From: Scatosoma sp045533485
Lineage (GTDB): Bacteria; Bacillota; Clostridia; Christensenellales; Borkfalkiaceae
Direction of reading: 5' to 3'
NCBI GenBank assembly: GCA_045533485.1
Contig: JAZSHX010000019.1
Span: 1 to 64,000, forward strand
Length of the DNA: 64,000 nt
Shown: in pieces, positions 44,536 to 51,911 of the stretch
Layout: each line of letters opens with the position of its first letter
Position numbering within the stretch: the stretch's first letter is position 1
Notes under the pieces: generated by a model
Seen by the model: only the letters and a program-made list of their open reading frames with translations
Told to the model about the DNA's origin: nothing
The model's database searches: none
Position numbers and translations under genes: made by a program

Positions 44536-45010
44536 GTTTGCTTTCTCCTTTCTTGTTTTTTACGCAACATTTACACGGCTCTTCCTTGCCGTCCGTCACG
44601 TTTTCGTATACGCGCTGTAAAAACCCGAAAAGCATCGCGCGCTCTTCTTCGCTAAACCCTTTCAAAAGCAGGTCTTCCATCTCCTTGCGGTGGGCGCGCA
44701 TCGCACGGAAATTGCTCCACTCCTTTTCCGTGAGCTTGACAACCTTTGCACGTCTGTCGGCAGTGCTTTGCTCTATTTCCACAAGCCCTTTTTCCTGCAA
44801 ACGGGAAACCAGCCCGAACACCGTTGCGTGCGTGCAATCCAAAAACTTTTCGATATCGCGCATCGTCACTTCTTTGTCTTCGCATTTGTGCAAATACCAC
44901 AAAACCTTGCCCTGCGAAAAGGTAAATTCACGCTTACGCGCGCTTTCGTTGGCGCGTTTTTCCAGCTTTTCGCTTATCTTCTTTAAGTACATGCCTACGT
45001 GTTCACTCAT
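44528..45010 (-). CDS. MarR-family transcriptional regulator
   Basis: 160 residues. Winged helix with DNA-binding region VTMRDIEKFLDCTHATVFGLVSRLQEKGLVEIEQS and the wing (TADRRAKVVKLTEKEW). MarR proteins are dimers that bind palindromes and are released by small molecules. First gene of the operon with two ABC exporter subunits, so it probably represses its own operon; the perfect palindrome in its promoter supports this. The C-terminus ends in a CKCCVKN cluster (three cysteines), possibly a redox or metal sensor, which is inference. Confidence 0.92.
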   Translation of the reverse strand: MSEHVGMYLKKISEKLEKRANESARKREFTFSQGKVLWYLHKCEDKEVTMRDIEKFLDCTHATVFGLVSRLQEKGLVEIEQSTADRRAKVVKLTEKEWSNFRAMRAHRKEMEDLLLKGFSEEERAMLFGFLQRVYENVTDGKEEPCKCCVKNKKGESKHD

Positions 45011-45036
45011 ATTTTTCTCCTTTTATACACTCTTTT

Positions 45037-45065
45037 ATTATATGTAGCATGCTACAAAATGTCAA
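45037..45065 (-). promoter_or_regulatory. marR operon promoter with palindromic operator
   Basis: On the minus strand TTGACA (45060-45065) and TATAAT (45037-45042) are 17 bases apart, both perfect consensus. The spacer holds the perfect 14-bp palindrome TGTAGCATGCTACA (45043-45056), where a bound MarR dimer would block RNA polymerase. Confidence 0.85.
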
Positions 45066-45108
45066 CCGTTTGCACGGGAATATATACAACTTTTCACAAA
45101 ATTTTCAT

Positions 45109-45142
45109 AAAGAAAACGGACTGCCTTTTTACGGGCAATCCG
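45109..45142 (-). terminator. Terminator of the first LRR lipoprotein gene
   Basis: CGGACTGCC (45117-45125) pairs with GGCAATCCG (45134-45142) with one G-U pair; T-rich on the minus strand. Confidence 0.8.
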
Positions 45143-45163
45143 CTTTTTAATGTATTCGTTTCT

Positions 45164-48160
45164 TTACAATGTTACTGTTCCGTCGTTGCAAACCACCTGC
45201 GTCGCAGGTACGCCTCGATTCCATCCATAACCTTTCTCAATCGCGTCCCATTCTTCTTTCGTACCATTAAACGTCAGGCTTGTTAGGATACAATCTTCAA
45301 ACGCCCACCTACCAATGGTTTCTACACTGTCAGGAATGGTTACACGCGTTAAACTGTCACACGTATTGAACGCACCATCGCCAATCGTCGTTACACTGTC
45401 GCCAATAGTCACACTTGTTAAATTGCTACAAAACGCAAATGCGTAATAGCCAATCGAAGTTACACTGTCGGGGATAACGATGGCTTTTATCTTGTTATTT
45501 TCATAAAACGCCTGTTGATAAATACTTTTCACGGGCAGCCCGTTATAGGTATCCACAATGACAACATCCGTTGCCGTACCCGTATATCCAGTTACCATCG
45601 CATACGTGCCATCATCGGAAACTTGATATTGCAAACCATCCGTGCCTTGCAACAACGTCTTGGTGAAAATAATTTGCAAATCAGCAGATACGCCTTGATT
45701 CCAATTTTCACCTTTCACAATCGCATCCCATTCTTCTTTTGTACCATCAAACGTAATGCTTGTTAAGTTTTTGCAATCCGCGAATGCATATTCGCCAATA
45801 GAAATTATACTATTAGGAATTTCAAAGCTTGTTATATTAGTACAACCCTTAAATGCACCACCAGCAATAACCTTTGTTTCTTCATGGATAACATACGAAT
45901 ACAAATTTTTATTTTTCGCATACAATACAGCATGATGTTCATTGCCTTCGTTGCCTAAATATGCAACATTGAGATAAATAGCAGGATAAAAACTATACAA
46001 GTATTCGGTAAGTATTGCATTATATGCAATATTTATTACACTATCGGGGATAATGATATTTTCCAAGCTAGAGCCATAATAGAAGGCATTTTCGGCAAGT
46101 GTCGTCACGCCATCAGGAACAATAAAGATATCTTCATAATAACTGGAAGCTAAAATAAGCGTTTTCCCGTCTTTTGTATATACACTACCATCTATTGACT
46201 TGTATTTCGCATTATTCTCCGATATCGTTATATACAAAGACCAACACCAACCAAATTGCTCTCTTCCAATCCATTCTACACTATCACCGATAAAAACCGT
46301 ACCCAATGATTCACAATGAGAAAATGCCCCAACGCCAATTGTTTTTACGCCGTTCCCGATTATTACATCAGATAAAACCATATTCTCAATAAACGCATAA
46401 GCACCAATTGAAATTACACTGTCAGGAATCACTAATTGCCCATGGTTACAACCAGCGAACGCATAATCACCTATTATCTTGACCCCATTCGGTATGTTTA
46501 CCGTAGAAATCCACCCAGTAGAAAAAGCATGATTATTAATAACTTGAATACTATCAGGAAGCATCACGCTCAACCATTCATGACCGCGATAAAATCCCCC
46601 GCCATTCCCAATGTGTGTTACCGGCACCCCATTATAAGTGCTAGCAACTCTGATCCGTGTTGCTGAACCTGTATAGCTTGTTGCAATTGCATAAGTACCA
46701 TCCGAAGAAATACAATATTCTATCCCTTCCGACGCCTTAATCAACATTTTGCAAACTGTACACACACCTTCTGCATCCAACGAGTGTTCTCCATAACCTT
46801 TTACCTTCGAACAATCTTTACATTCATACCAGTGATAAAAATCATCCAACGTATACGTTGTAAACCATGCGTGCGTATCAACAATCGCCGTGTAATTATT
46901 TTTTATTTGTTCGCCACATTTACCACACGTTTTCACATCATAACCTTGCGTGGTACAAGTCGGCGCAACCGTTGTCACCTCGCCCCACTTATGTCCTGCC
47001 ATAACGTAATTACTCTTTTCTTCCGTTCCGCACACACCGCAGGTTTTGGTGTCATAACCGTCCGTGGTACAGGTAGCCGCAACCGTTGTTGTTGCTCCCC
47101 ACGTATGTCTTGCATTTACAAAATTCGTCTTTTCTACGTAATCGCAACGCGTACAAGGCGTTTGCGTGTAGCCGTCCGTTGTGCAAGTGGGCGCAACCGT
47201 CGTCGGCGTTCCCCACTTATGCCCTGCGGAAACGTAGTTTTCTTGCACTGCCGTTCCGCACGTTGTACACGTCTTGCTGTCATATCCTTGTTCCGTGCAA
47301 GTAGGCGCAACCGTCGTCACTGCGCCCCAAGCATGGTTATTCGAAATCGCCGTGTAGTTGTTCTTCACTTCTTCTCCGCAGGTTGTACACACCTTCACGT
47401 CATAACCCTGCACCTTACAGGTAGCCGCAACCGTTGTTGTTGCTCCCCATTTGTGTCCTGCTGGTACAACGTTTTCTTTTTTTACTTCACTGCAAGCCGT
47501 ACAAGGCGTTTGCGTGTAACCGTCCGTCGTACAAGTGGGCGCAACCGTCGTCGGCGTTCCCCACTTATGCCCTGCGGAAACGTAGTTTTCTTGCACTGTC
47601 GTTCCGCACGTTGTACACGTCTTGCTGTCATATCCTTGTTCCGTGCAAGTAGGCGCAACCGTCACTACCGCGCCCCAAGCATGGTCGTTGCTGGTTGCCG
47701 TGTAGTTGCTTTTCACTTCTTCTCCGCATACACGACACGCCTTTTTATCATAACCTTGGTCTTTACAGGTAGGCGCAACCGTCACTACCGCACCCCACGC
47801 ATGCGTTGCGTCCACGTGATTTTCTTGCACTGTCGTTCCGCAGACGTCGCAGGTTTTTTCATCATACCCCTGCTCCGTGCAAGTAGGCGCAACTTTCGTC
47901 ACTTCGCCCCACGTATGTCTTGCCGGTACGAAATTTTCCTTTGCTTCTTCGCCACAGCTTGTACAAACTCTTGCATCGTAGCCATCTTTTGTACAGGTAG
48001 GCGCTACCGTGGTAGGGTTACCGTAGGTATGTACGTGCGGCGCATTCTCAATTTCGTAATTGCTATACGAATAATACGCTGAGCACGACGCCAAACCGCT
48101 AATCGTCAACGCCGAAAACAGCGCTACCAAGCATAACTTTAACCATTTTTTGCCTTTCAT
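45164..48160 (-). CDS. LRR lipoprotein with ten Cys-rich repeats (BspA-like)
   Basis: 998 residues from ATG 48160 (GGAGA upstream). A lipobox LASC gives a lipid-anchored Cys26. Residues about 40-440 contain ten repeats of 40-42 residues with the pattern VAPTCTxxGYxxxxCxxCG...N(Y/F)...H.WG, which look like small Cys-stabilised surface modules. Then come BspA-type LRR_5 repeats (VMLPDSIQVINNHAF, VIPDSVTSIGYYAFAFC) in two blocks of roughly 230 and 110 residues, each ending in an FxGTKEEWDAI motif. Likely an adhesin or binding protein on the cell surface; the ligand is unknown. Controlled by the leader at 48172-48345. Confidence 0.9.
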   Translation of the reverse strand: MKGKKWLKLCLVALFSALTISGLASCSAYYSYSNYEIENAPHVHTYGNPTTVAPTCTKDGYDARVCTSCGEEAKENFVPARHTWGEVTKVAPTCTEQGYDEKTCDVCGTTVQENHVDATHAWGAVVTVAPTCKDQGYDKKACRVCGEEVKSNYTATSNDHAWGAVVTVAPTCTEQGYDSKTCTTCGTTVQENYVSAGHKWGTPTTVAPTCTTDGYTQTPCTACSEVKKENVVPAGHKWGATTTVAATCKVQGYDVKVCTTCGEEVKNNYTAISNNHAWGAVTTVAPTCTEQGYDSKTCTTCGTAVQENYVSAGHKWGTPTTVAPTCTTDGYTQTPCTRCDYVEKTNFVNARHTWGATTTVAATCTTDGYDTKTCGVCGTEEKSNYVMAGHKWGEVTTVAPTCTTQGYDVKTCGKCGEQIKNNYTAIVDTHAWFTTYTLDDFYHWYECKDCSKVKGYGEHSLDAEGVCTVCKMLIKASEGIEYCISSDGTYAIATSYTGSATRIRVASTYNGVPVTHIGNGGGFYRGHEWLSVMLPDSIQVINNHAFSTGWISTVNIPNGVKIIGDYAFAGCNHGQLVIPDSVISIGAYAFIENMVLSDVIIGNGVKTIGVGAFSHCESLGTVFIGDSVEWIGREQFGWCWSLYITISENNAKYKSIDGSVYTKDGKTLILASSYYEDIFIVPDGVTTLAENAFYYGSSLENIIIPDSVINIAYNAILTEYLYSFYPAIYLNVAYLGNEGNEHHAVLYAKNKNLYSYVIHEETKVIAGGAFKGCTNITSFEIPNSIISIGEYAFADCKNLTSITFDGTKEEWDAIVKGENWNQGVSADLQIIFTKTLLQGTDGLQYQVSDDGTYAMVTGYTGTATDVVIVDTYNGLPVKSIYQQAFYENNKIKAIVIPDSVTSIGYYAFAFCSNLTSVTIGDSVTTIGDGAFNTCDSLTRVTIPDSVETIGRWAFEDCILTSLTFNGTKEEWDAIEKGYGWNRGVPATQVVCNDGTVTL
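47160..47690 (-). repeat. Near-identical internal duplication in the Cys-rich repeats
   Basis: About 47160-47338 and 47509-47690 are nearly identical at the DNA level (period about 349 bases, three repeat units), then diverge. This points to a recent duplication or gene conversion within the repeat array. Confidence 0.7.
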
Positions 48161-48171
48161 AAACCAATCTC

Positions 48172-48345
48172 CAAATAAAAAAGTGCCGTTTACCAAACGA
48201 TAAACGACACTGCATAAGTGCCTTTATCGCTTAGTTGCGACACTAACTCAAAAATAACCCATAGTGAAAGGTTTTATAGAAACGCGAAAAAGGTACACTT
48301 TGCCTAAAAGTATACTTCCACTATGCGTTATTAAGTTAGGTCGCA
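48172..48345 (-). ncRNA. Structured leader A of the LRR lipoprotein gene (candidate riboswitch)
   Basis: On the minus strand: P1 (TGCGA-x-CTAACT with AGTTAG-xx-TCGCA), P2 (CATAGTG/CACTATG, 48319-48325 with 48260-48266), P3 (GTATACTT/AAGTGTAC, 48308-48315 with 48293-48300), then antiterminator P4 (48223-48229 with 48198-48204) and a terminator of 13 pairs (48182-48211) followed by T residues just before the Shine-Dalgarno. P4 and the terminator share 48198-48204, so they exclude each other. Matches leader B in architecture. Confidence 0.82.
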
Positions 48346-48350
48346 TTTTC

Positions 48351-48379
48351 ATTTTACCACTTTTTTCTTATTTTTGCAA
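48351..48379 (-). promoter_or_regulatory. Promoter of leader A
   Basis: On the minus strand TTGCAA (48374-48379) and TAAAAT (48351-48356) are 17 bases apart. The expected start falls at the first bases of helix P1. Confidence 0.75.
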
Positions 48380-48397
48380 GCGTTTTGCATATAAAAA

Positions 48398-48422
48398 CAG
48401 TCGCGTCAATACGACGCGACTG
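48398..48422 (-). terminator. Terminator of yhaO-yhaN
   Basis: CAGTCGCGTC (48398-48407) pairs with GACGCGACTG (48413-48422); on the minus strand it is followed by TTTTTATAT. It isolates the LRR gene from upstream transcription. Confidence 0.9.
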
Positions 48423-48435
48423 CCGCTATTTGCGT

Positions 48436-50697
48436 TTAGCGTATTCGTCTTTCTTCTTTACAGGTGCAGTAAATAATTTGATATTTTTTTGCCAGCCGTT
48501 GCGCCATCCGCTTGGCAAGCGCGGTCGTCGTGTCGTCCAAATGCACGAACGGATCGTCGAAAAGCAGTACGGGCGGTTCGCCTGCGTACACCGCTTCGAT
48601 AAGCGCCAAGCGCATACAAAAACCTATCAATTCTTGCGTGCCTTGGCTGTAATACGCAAGGTCGCGCAACACGCCGTTTTGCTCCAACAGCGGCGTGCCG
48701 TCCGCCGTAAATTTCAAAGCGGCGGTAAAATCCGTTTTCAATTCCGCAAGCAATTTCGCGCTAATGCTTTCCACGGGCTGTAAGTACCGCGCAGCCATAT
48801 TTTCACGGGCGCGCTCCAAAAGTGTTTTCGCTGTTTGCAAAGCGCTGAAACGGCGTTCCAAACGCGCTTTTTCCGCAAGCAGCTGCGCTTCTTCCGCTTT
48901 ATAATCGGCAAGCGAATACGCCTTTTGTTCCAGCGCCGCCACGCTGGCTTTCACGTTCGCAATCTCCATAAACGCCGCGCGCTCGTCCGTTTCCAACGCC
49001 GCAATCCGTTTTTTTAACTCTTCCACGTCCGCCATAGCGTACATATCGGCGGACATAGAGTCCGCAGACGCACTCTCCTTGGGCAAGCTTTCGCACGCCG
49101 AAACGGCAAGCTCCCGTTCTTGATATTCTTCTTGGTACGCTTCGCACTTTTCTTTGAGCGACGAAAGCGCCGCGCGGTAATCGTACGTTTCCGCAAACGC
49201 GAAATTGCTCAAAAAGCTCTCAATCGCCCCTTTCAGTTCTTCCGCGCGCCGTTGCCGATTACTCTTTTCTTCTATCAGCTGTTGAATATGCTCGTTTTCC
49301 AAAGCACTGTTTTGCAACTCAATTTGCAACCTGTCAAACTCACGCTGTACTTCCCGATAACGGCGGTTTAATTTTTTATCCTTGAACTTTTTACGGCGAA
49401 ACGGGAATTTCCAAAACTTCGTGGAAAATACCGTTTCCAAAAATATCCACGCAATAAAACCGCCGCCCAAGCCCACTAACGGCCAACCGACCACGGGCAA
49501 GCTTTCGATTTGCGTTGCGCCGATCAGCGTGGCGATGAGTGCCAAAAGCAGTTTGAGCGTACCCATCTTTTGCTTTTGCTCGCTGGCGTTTGCTTCGCGT
49601 TGCACGTCGCGGAACGCTTTGCGCGCTTGCTGGTGCTGTTCGTCCAGCATTTGCTCAAACGATTGCAATTCCTTTTGACAGGTATGGTAGGCGTCCAACA
49701 GCCCCTTGTATTCTTCCTGCTTCCGTCCTTGTTCGTACGATTGCGACTGTTGCGTTTCAAACCACGCAAGCAAATCGTAATACTCTCTCACGGCGTTTTC
49801 TATCCCTTCCACGTTGACCGTCAAGGGATTATTTTGCCCGAAAAACGCCTGTAATTTCGCAAGCTTTTCATCCGCGCGCGCTATGCGGCGTTGTAAATCC
49901 TGCCGTTCCATACGCGCGGCAATCCGCGTACTGTTTTGCATTTGCTCATCGCGCAAAGCGGAGAACTTTTGCAAATCCGCCTGCGTTTTGGCAAGCGACG
50001 CGTTGAGCTCCTGCAACCGTTTCTGCGCGCCGTATAAATCGATAGCCGCCTGTTGACAATCGCGTTTTTGCGCTTCCAACTGATACAGACGCGCGTCGAT
50101 TTGGTCCAAAAGTCCGTTCTTAGGCGCACGTTTTCCGCGCAGTTTGCTTTCCGCCTGTTCCAAGCGTTGCAACGCCGTTTGCGCACCGCTTTGTTTGTCG
50201 TTTTCCACCGACAAAAGCGCAATCAACCGCGCTTTCGTGTCTTCGGGCAAGCCCTGCGCCGTCATTTCCCCGTGCGCGATATACGCCGTCCTATGATAGC
50301 TTTCTTTATTGATGCCCAAAATCAATTCGCCCAAATTTTCCACGTTTTCGCCAAACGCATAGGCAGGCAAATTGTTCTTATCGTACAACTTCACGGTATC
50401 CATCGACGGCGTTTTTCCAAATGTGCGCTCTATACGATACGTTTCGTTTCGATAGGAAAAAGTCAAGCTTCCGCCGTACGTTCCCCCTTGGAACGGTTGA
50501 TATTTTTGGCGAATATCGTCCGCGACCTGCTTTCCGCGCGACGCATCCATACCAAAGAGCATACTTTCAATAAACGTGATAAGCGTCGTTTTGCCCCAGC
50601 CGTTGTCTTGCTTGATTTCCACAACGTCCTTGGATAAATCAAACGCTTGATTGATAAACTTACCAAACGCCGTAATATGGCAGGAAATCAGCTTCAT
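48436..50697 (-). CDS. yhaN: YhaN-like AAA ATPase with coiled coils
   Basis: 753 residues. N-terminal Walker A DNGWGKTTLITFIESMLFG near 30-48 (GWGKTT, typical of YhaN), long coiled coils, two hydrophobic segments near 375-415, and a C-terminal head with SQGTQELIGFCMRLALIEA and Walker B PVLLFDDPFVHLDD. SMC/Rad50-like in design. The partner metallophosphoesterase yhaO overlaps it by four bases; the two probably form an SbcCD-like nuclease complex at the membrane, as suggested for Bacillus. Start ATG 50697. Confidence 0.9.
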   Translation of the reverse strand: MKLISCHITAFGKFINQAFDLSKDVVEIKQDNGWGKTTLITFIESMLFGMDASRGKQVADDIRQKYQPFQGGTYGGSLTFSYRNETYRIERTFGKTPSMDTVKLYDKNNLPAYAFGENVENLGELILGINKESYHRTAYIAHGEMTAQGLPEDTKARLIALLSVENDKQSGAQTALQRLEQAESKLRGKRAPKNGLLDQIDARLYQLEAQKRDCQQAAIDLYGAQKRLQELNASLAKTQADLQKFSALRDEQMQNSTRIAARMERQDLQRRIARADEKLAKLQAFFGQNNPLTVNVEGIENAVREYYDLLAWFETQQSQSYEQGRKQEEYKGLLDAYHTCQKELQSFEQMLDEQHQQARKAFRDVQREANASEQKQKMGTLKLLLALIATLIGATQIESLPVVGWPLVGLGGGFIAWIFLETVFSTKFWKFPFRRKKFKDKKLNRRYREVQREFDRLQIELQNSALENEHIQQLIEEKSNRQRRAEELKGAIESFLSNFAFAETYDYRAALSSLKEKCEAYQEEYQERELAVSACESLPKESASADSMSADMYAMADVEELKKRIAALETDERAAFMEIANVKASVAALEQKAYSLADYKAEEAQLLAEKARLERRFSALQTAKTLLERARENMAARYLQPVESISAKLLAELKTDFTAALKFTADGTPLLEQNGVLRDLAYYSQGTQELIGFCMRLALIEAVYAGEPPVLLFDDPFVHLDDTTTALAKRMAQRLAKKYQIIYCTCKEERRIR

Positions 50698-51779
50698 AAC
50701 GCAATCTCCTCCCCTGCAAGCGCCTGCAACCCGATTTCCAGCACTTCCGCGCGGAAATCTTCGTTCATCTCATACCTGCCCACTTCTCTTATAAATTCTC
50801 CGCGCTCCGTCACGTCGTTTGCGTACGCCTGCGCGTCGATAAGAAGCCGCGATTCGTCCAGCACCTTCGCGTCGAAAAATATCTCTTTCAGCTTTTGCGT
50901 GAGCATAGCCGTATCCTTGCGCAAGCCCTGAAGGTATCTTCCGCAAAGCACGATTTTCACCAGCATATTTTTATCGATACCGCGCACTGCGCCAAGTACC
51001 GCTTTTTCCACGTCGAAATACGTTTTACAAGCGGAAATATCCACGCGTACGGGCAAAATTTTGCGCGTAGCAAAGGAAAGGAACTTTTCCCCCACAAGCT
51101 TGCCGTTTTCCACTTCCAAAAGGAAAAATCCGCGATCGCCTTCTTCATCGTAACCGCGCCCTTCGGGGCAACCGCAATAGCGGTATTTTCCGCGCCCGTC
51201 CAAACGCTCCGCCTGCAAGGTGGGCTTATGTATATGTCCCAGCGCCAAATAATCAATATGCTTGTTTTGCAAGTACGCAAGCGGAATTTCGTCGTCCGTT
51301 TGCGCGTATTCCTTCACGACAGCGCCGTGTAAGAGCATAATGTTAAACGCGCGCGCGTCTAATTGCAAGGGCGAAGAAAACGCAGAAGAAAAATTGCTCG
51401 CGTCCGCGCCCGTCAGCACTACGTTTTCCCCTAAAGCGTATTGACAAAATGTGTTTTGATGGGAAAACAAATGCAAATTTTGCGGTAAGTGCGCAGGCAA
51501 CGCCACCTTTTTATCGTGATTGCCCGACACGTAGAAAAATTGCACGGGGCTTGCGCTTTCGATAAGCGAAAACACTTCGCCTTTCACCTGTGCCGATACG
51601 TCGTTTTCGTCGAATAAATCGCCGGCAATCAGCACTGCGCCAACGCCGTTGGTTTTACAATACGCGCAAAGCTTGGCAAACCCGTCTAAAATTTCCGCTT
51701 TGCGAAGCAGCGCTTTATCCCTTGGCAACCCGACGAACGCCGAACCGATATGTATATCCCCCGTATGTACGATGCGCAC
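50694..51779 (-). CDS. yhaO: YhaO-like metallophosphoesterase (SbcD type)
   Basis: 361 residues from GTG 51779 with a GGGGGT-like site upstream. Calcineurin-like phosphoesterase motifs: HTGDIHIGS, IAGDLFDENDV, YVSGNHDKK, LLHG and LGHIHKP. The closest family is the SbcD/Mre11-like nucleases paired with YhaN. Its stop overlaps the yhaN start. Promoter at 51813-51841 (TTTACT-N17-TATAAT). Confidence 0.9.
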   Translation of the reverse strand: MRIVHTGDIHIGSAFVGLPRDKALLRKAEILDGFAKLCAYCKTNGVGAVLIAGDLFDENDVSAQVKGEVFSLIESASPVQFFYVSGNHDKKVALPAHLPQNLHLFSHQNTFCQYALGENVVLTGADASNFSSAFSSPLQLDARAFNIMLLHGAVVKEYAQTDDEIPLAYLQNKHIDYLALGHIHKPTLQAERLDGRGKYRYCGCPEGRGYDEEGDRGFFLLEVENGKLVGEKFLSFATRKILPVRVDISACKTYFDVEKAVLGAVRGIDKNMLVKIVLCGRYLQGLRKDTAMLTQKLKEIFFDAKVLDESRLLIDAQAYANDVTERGEFIREVGRYEMNEDFRAEVLEIGLQALAGEEIAL

Positions 51780-51812
51780 GGCTTTACCCCCTTTTTGTAT
51801 GCTATCGTTTCT

Positions 51813-51841
51813 ATTATAGCACGAATTTTCACGAAAGTAAA
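51813..51841 (-). promoter_or_regulatory. Promoter of yhaO-yhaN
   Basis: On the minus strand TTTACT and TATAAT with a 17-base spacer, about 30 bases before the GTG start. Confidence 0.65.
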
Positions 51842-51846
51842 TAAAA

Positions 51847-51882
51847 AACAGGAAATTTCCCCAAAAGGAGTTTTTTCCTGTT
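51847..51882 (-). terminator. Terminator of the second LRR lipoprotein gene
   Basis: AACAGGAAA (51847-51855) pairs with TTTCCTGTT (51874-51882), with T-rich sequence on both sides, so it may act on both strands. Confidence 0.75.
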
Positions 51883-51911
51883 TTTTTTGTTGTGTTATTT
51901 AAACTGTGTGG

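Noticed and set aside
46784..48082. Plus-strand open frame of 432 codons opposite the Cys-rich repeats
   Set aside because: Repeats of the antisense strand give a repetitive Arg/His/Cys protein; the sense strand has lipobox, ribosome site and known modules.
48182..48211. Leader A as a plain terminator of the upstream yhaN transcript
   Set aside because: yhaN has its own terminator at 48398-48422, and a promoter lies between the two, so the hairpin belongs to the new transcript's leader.
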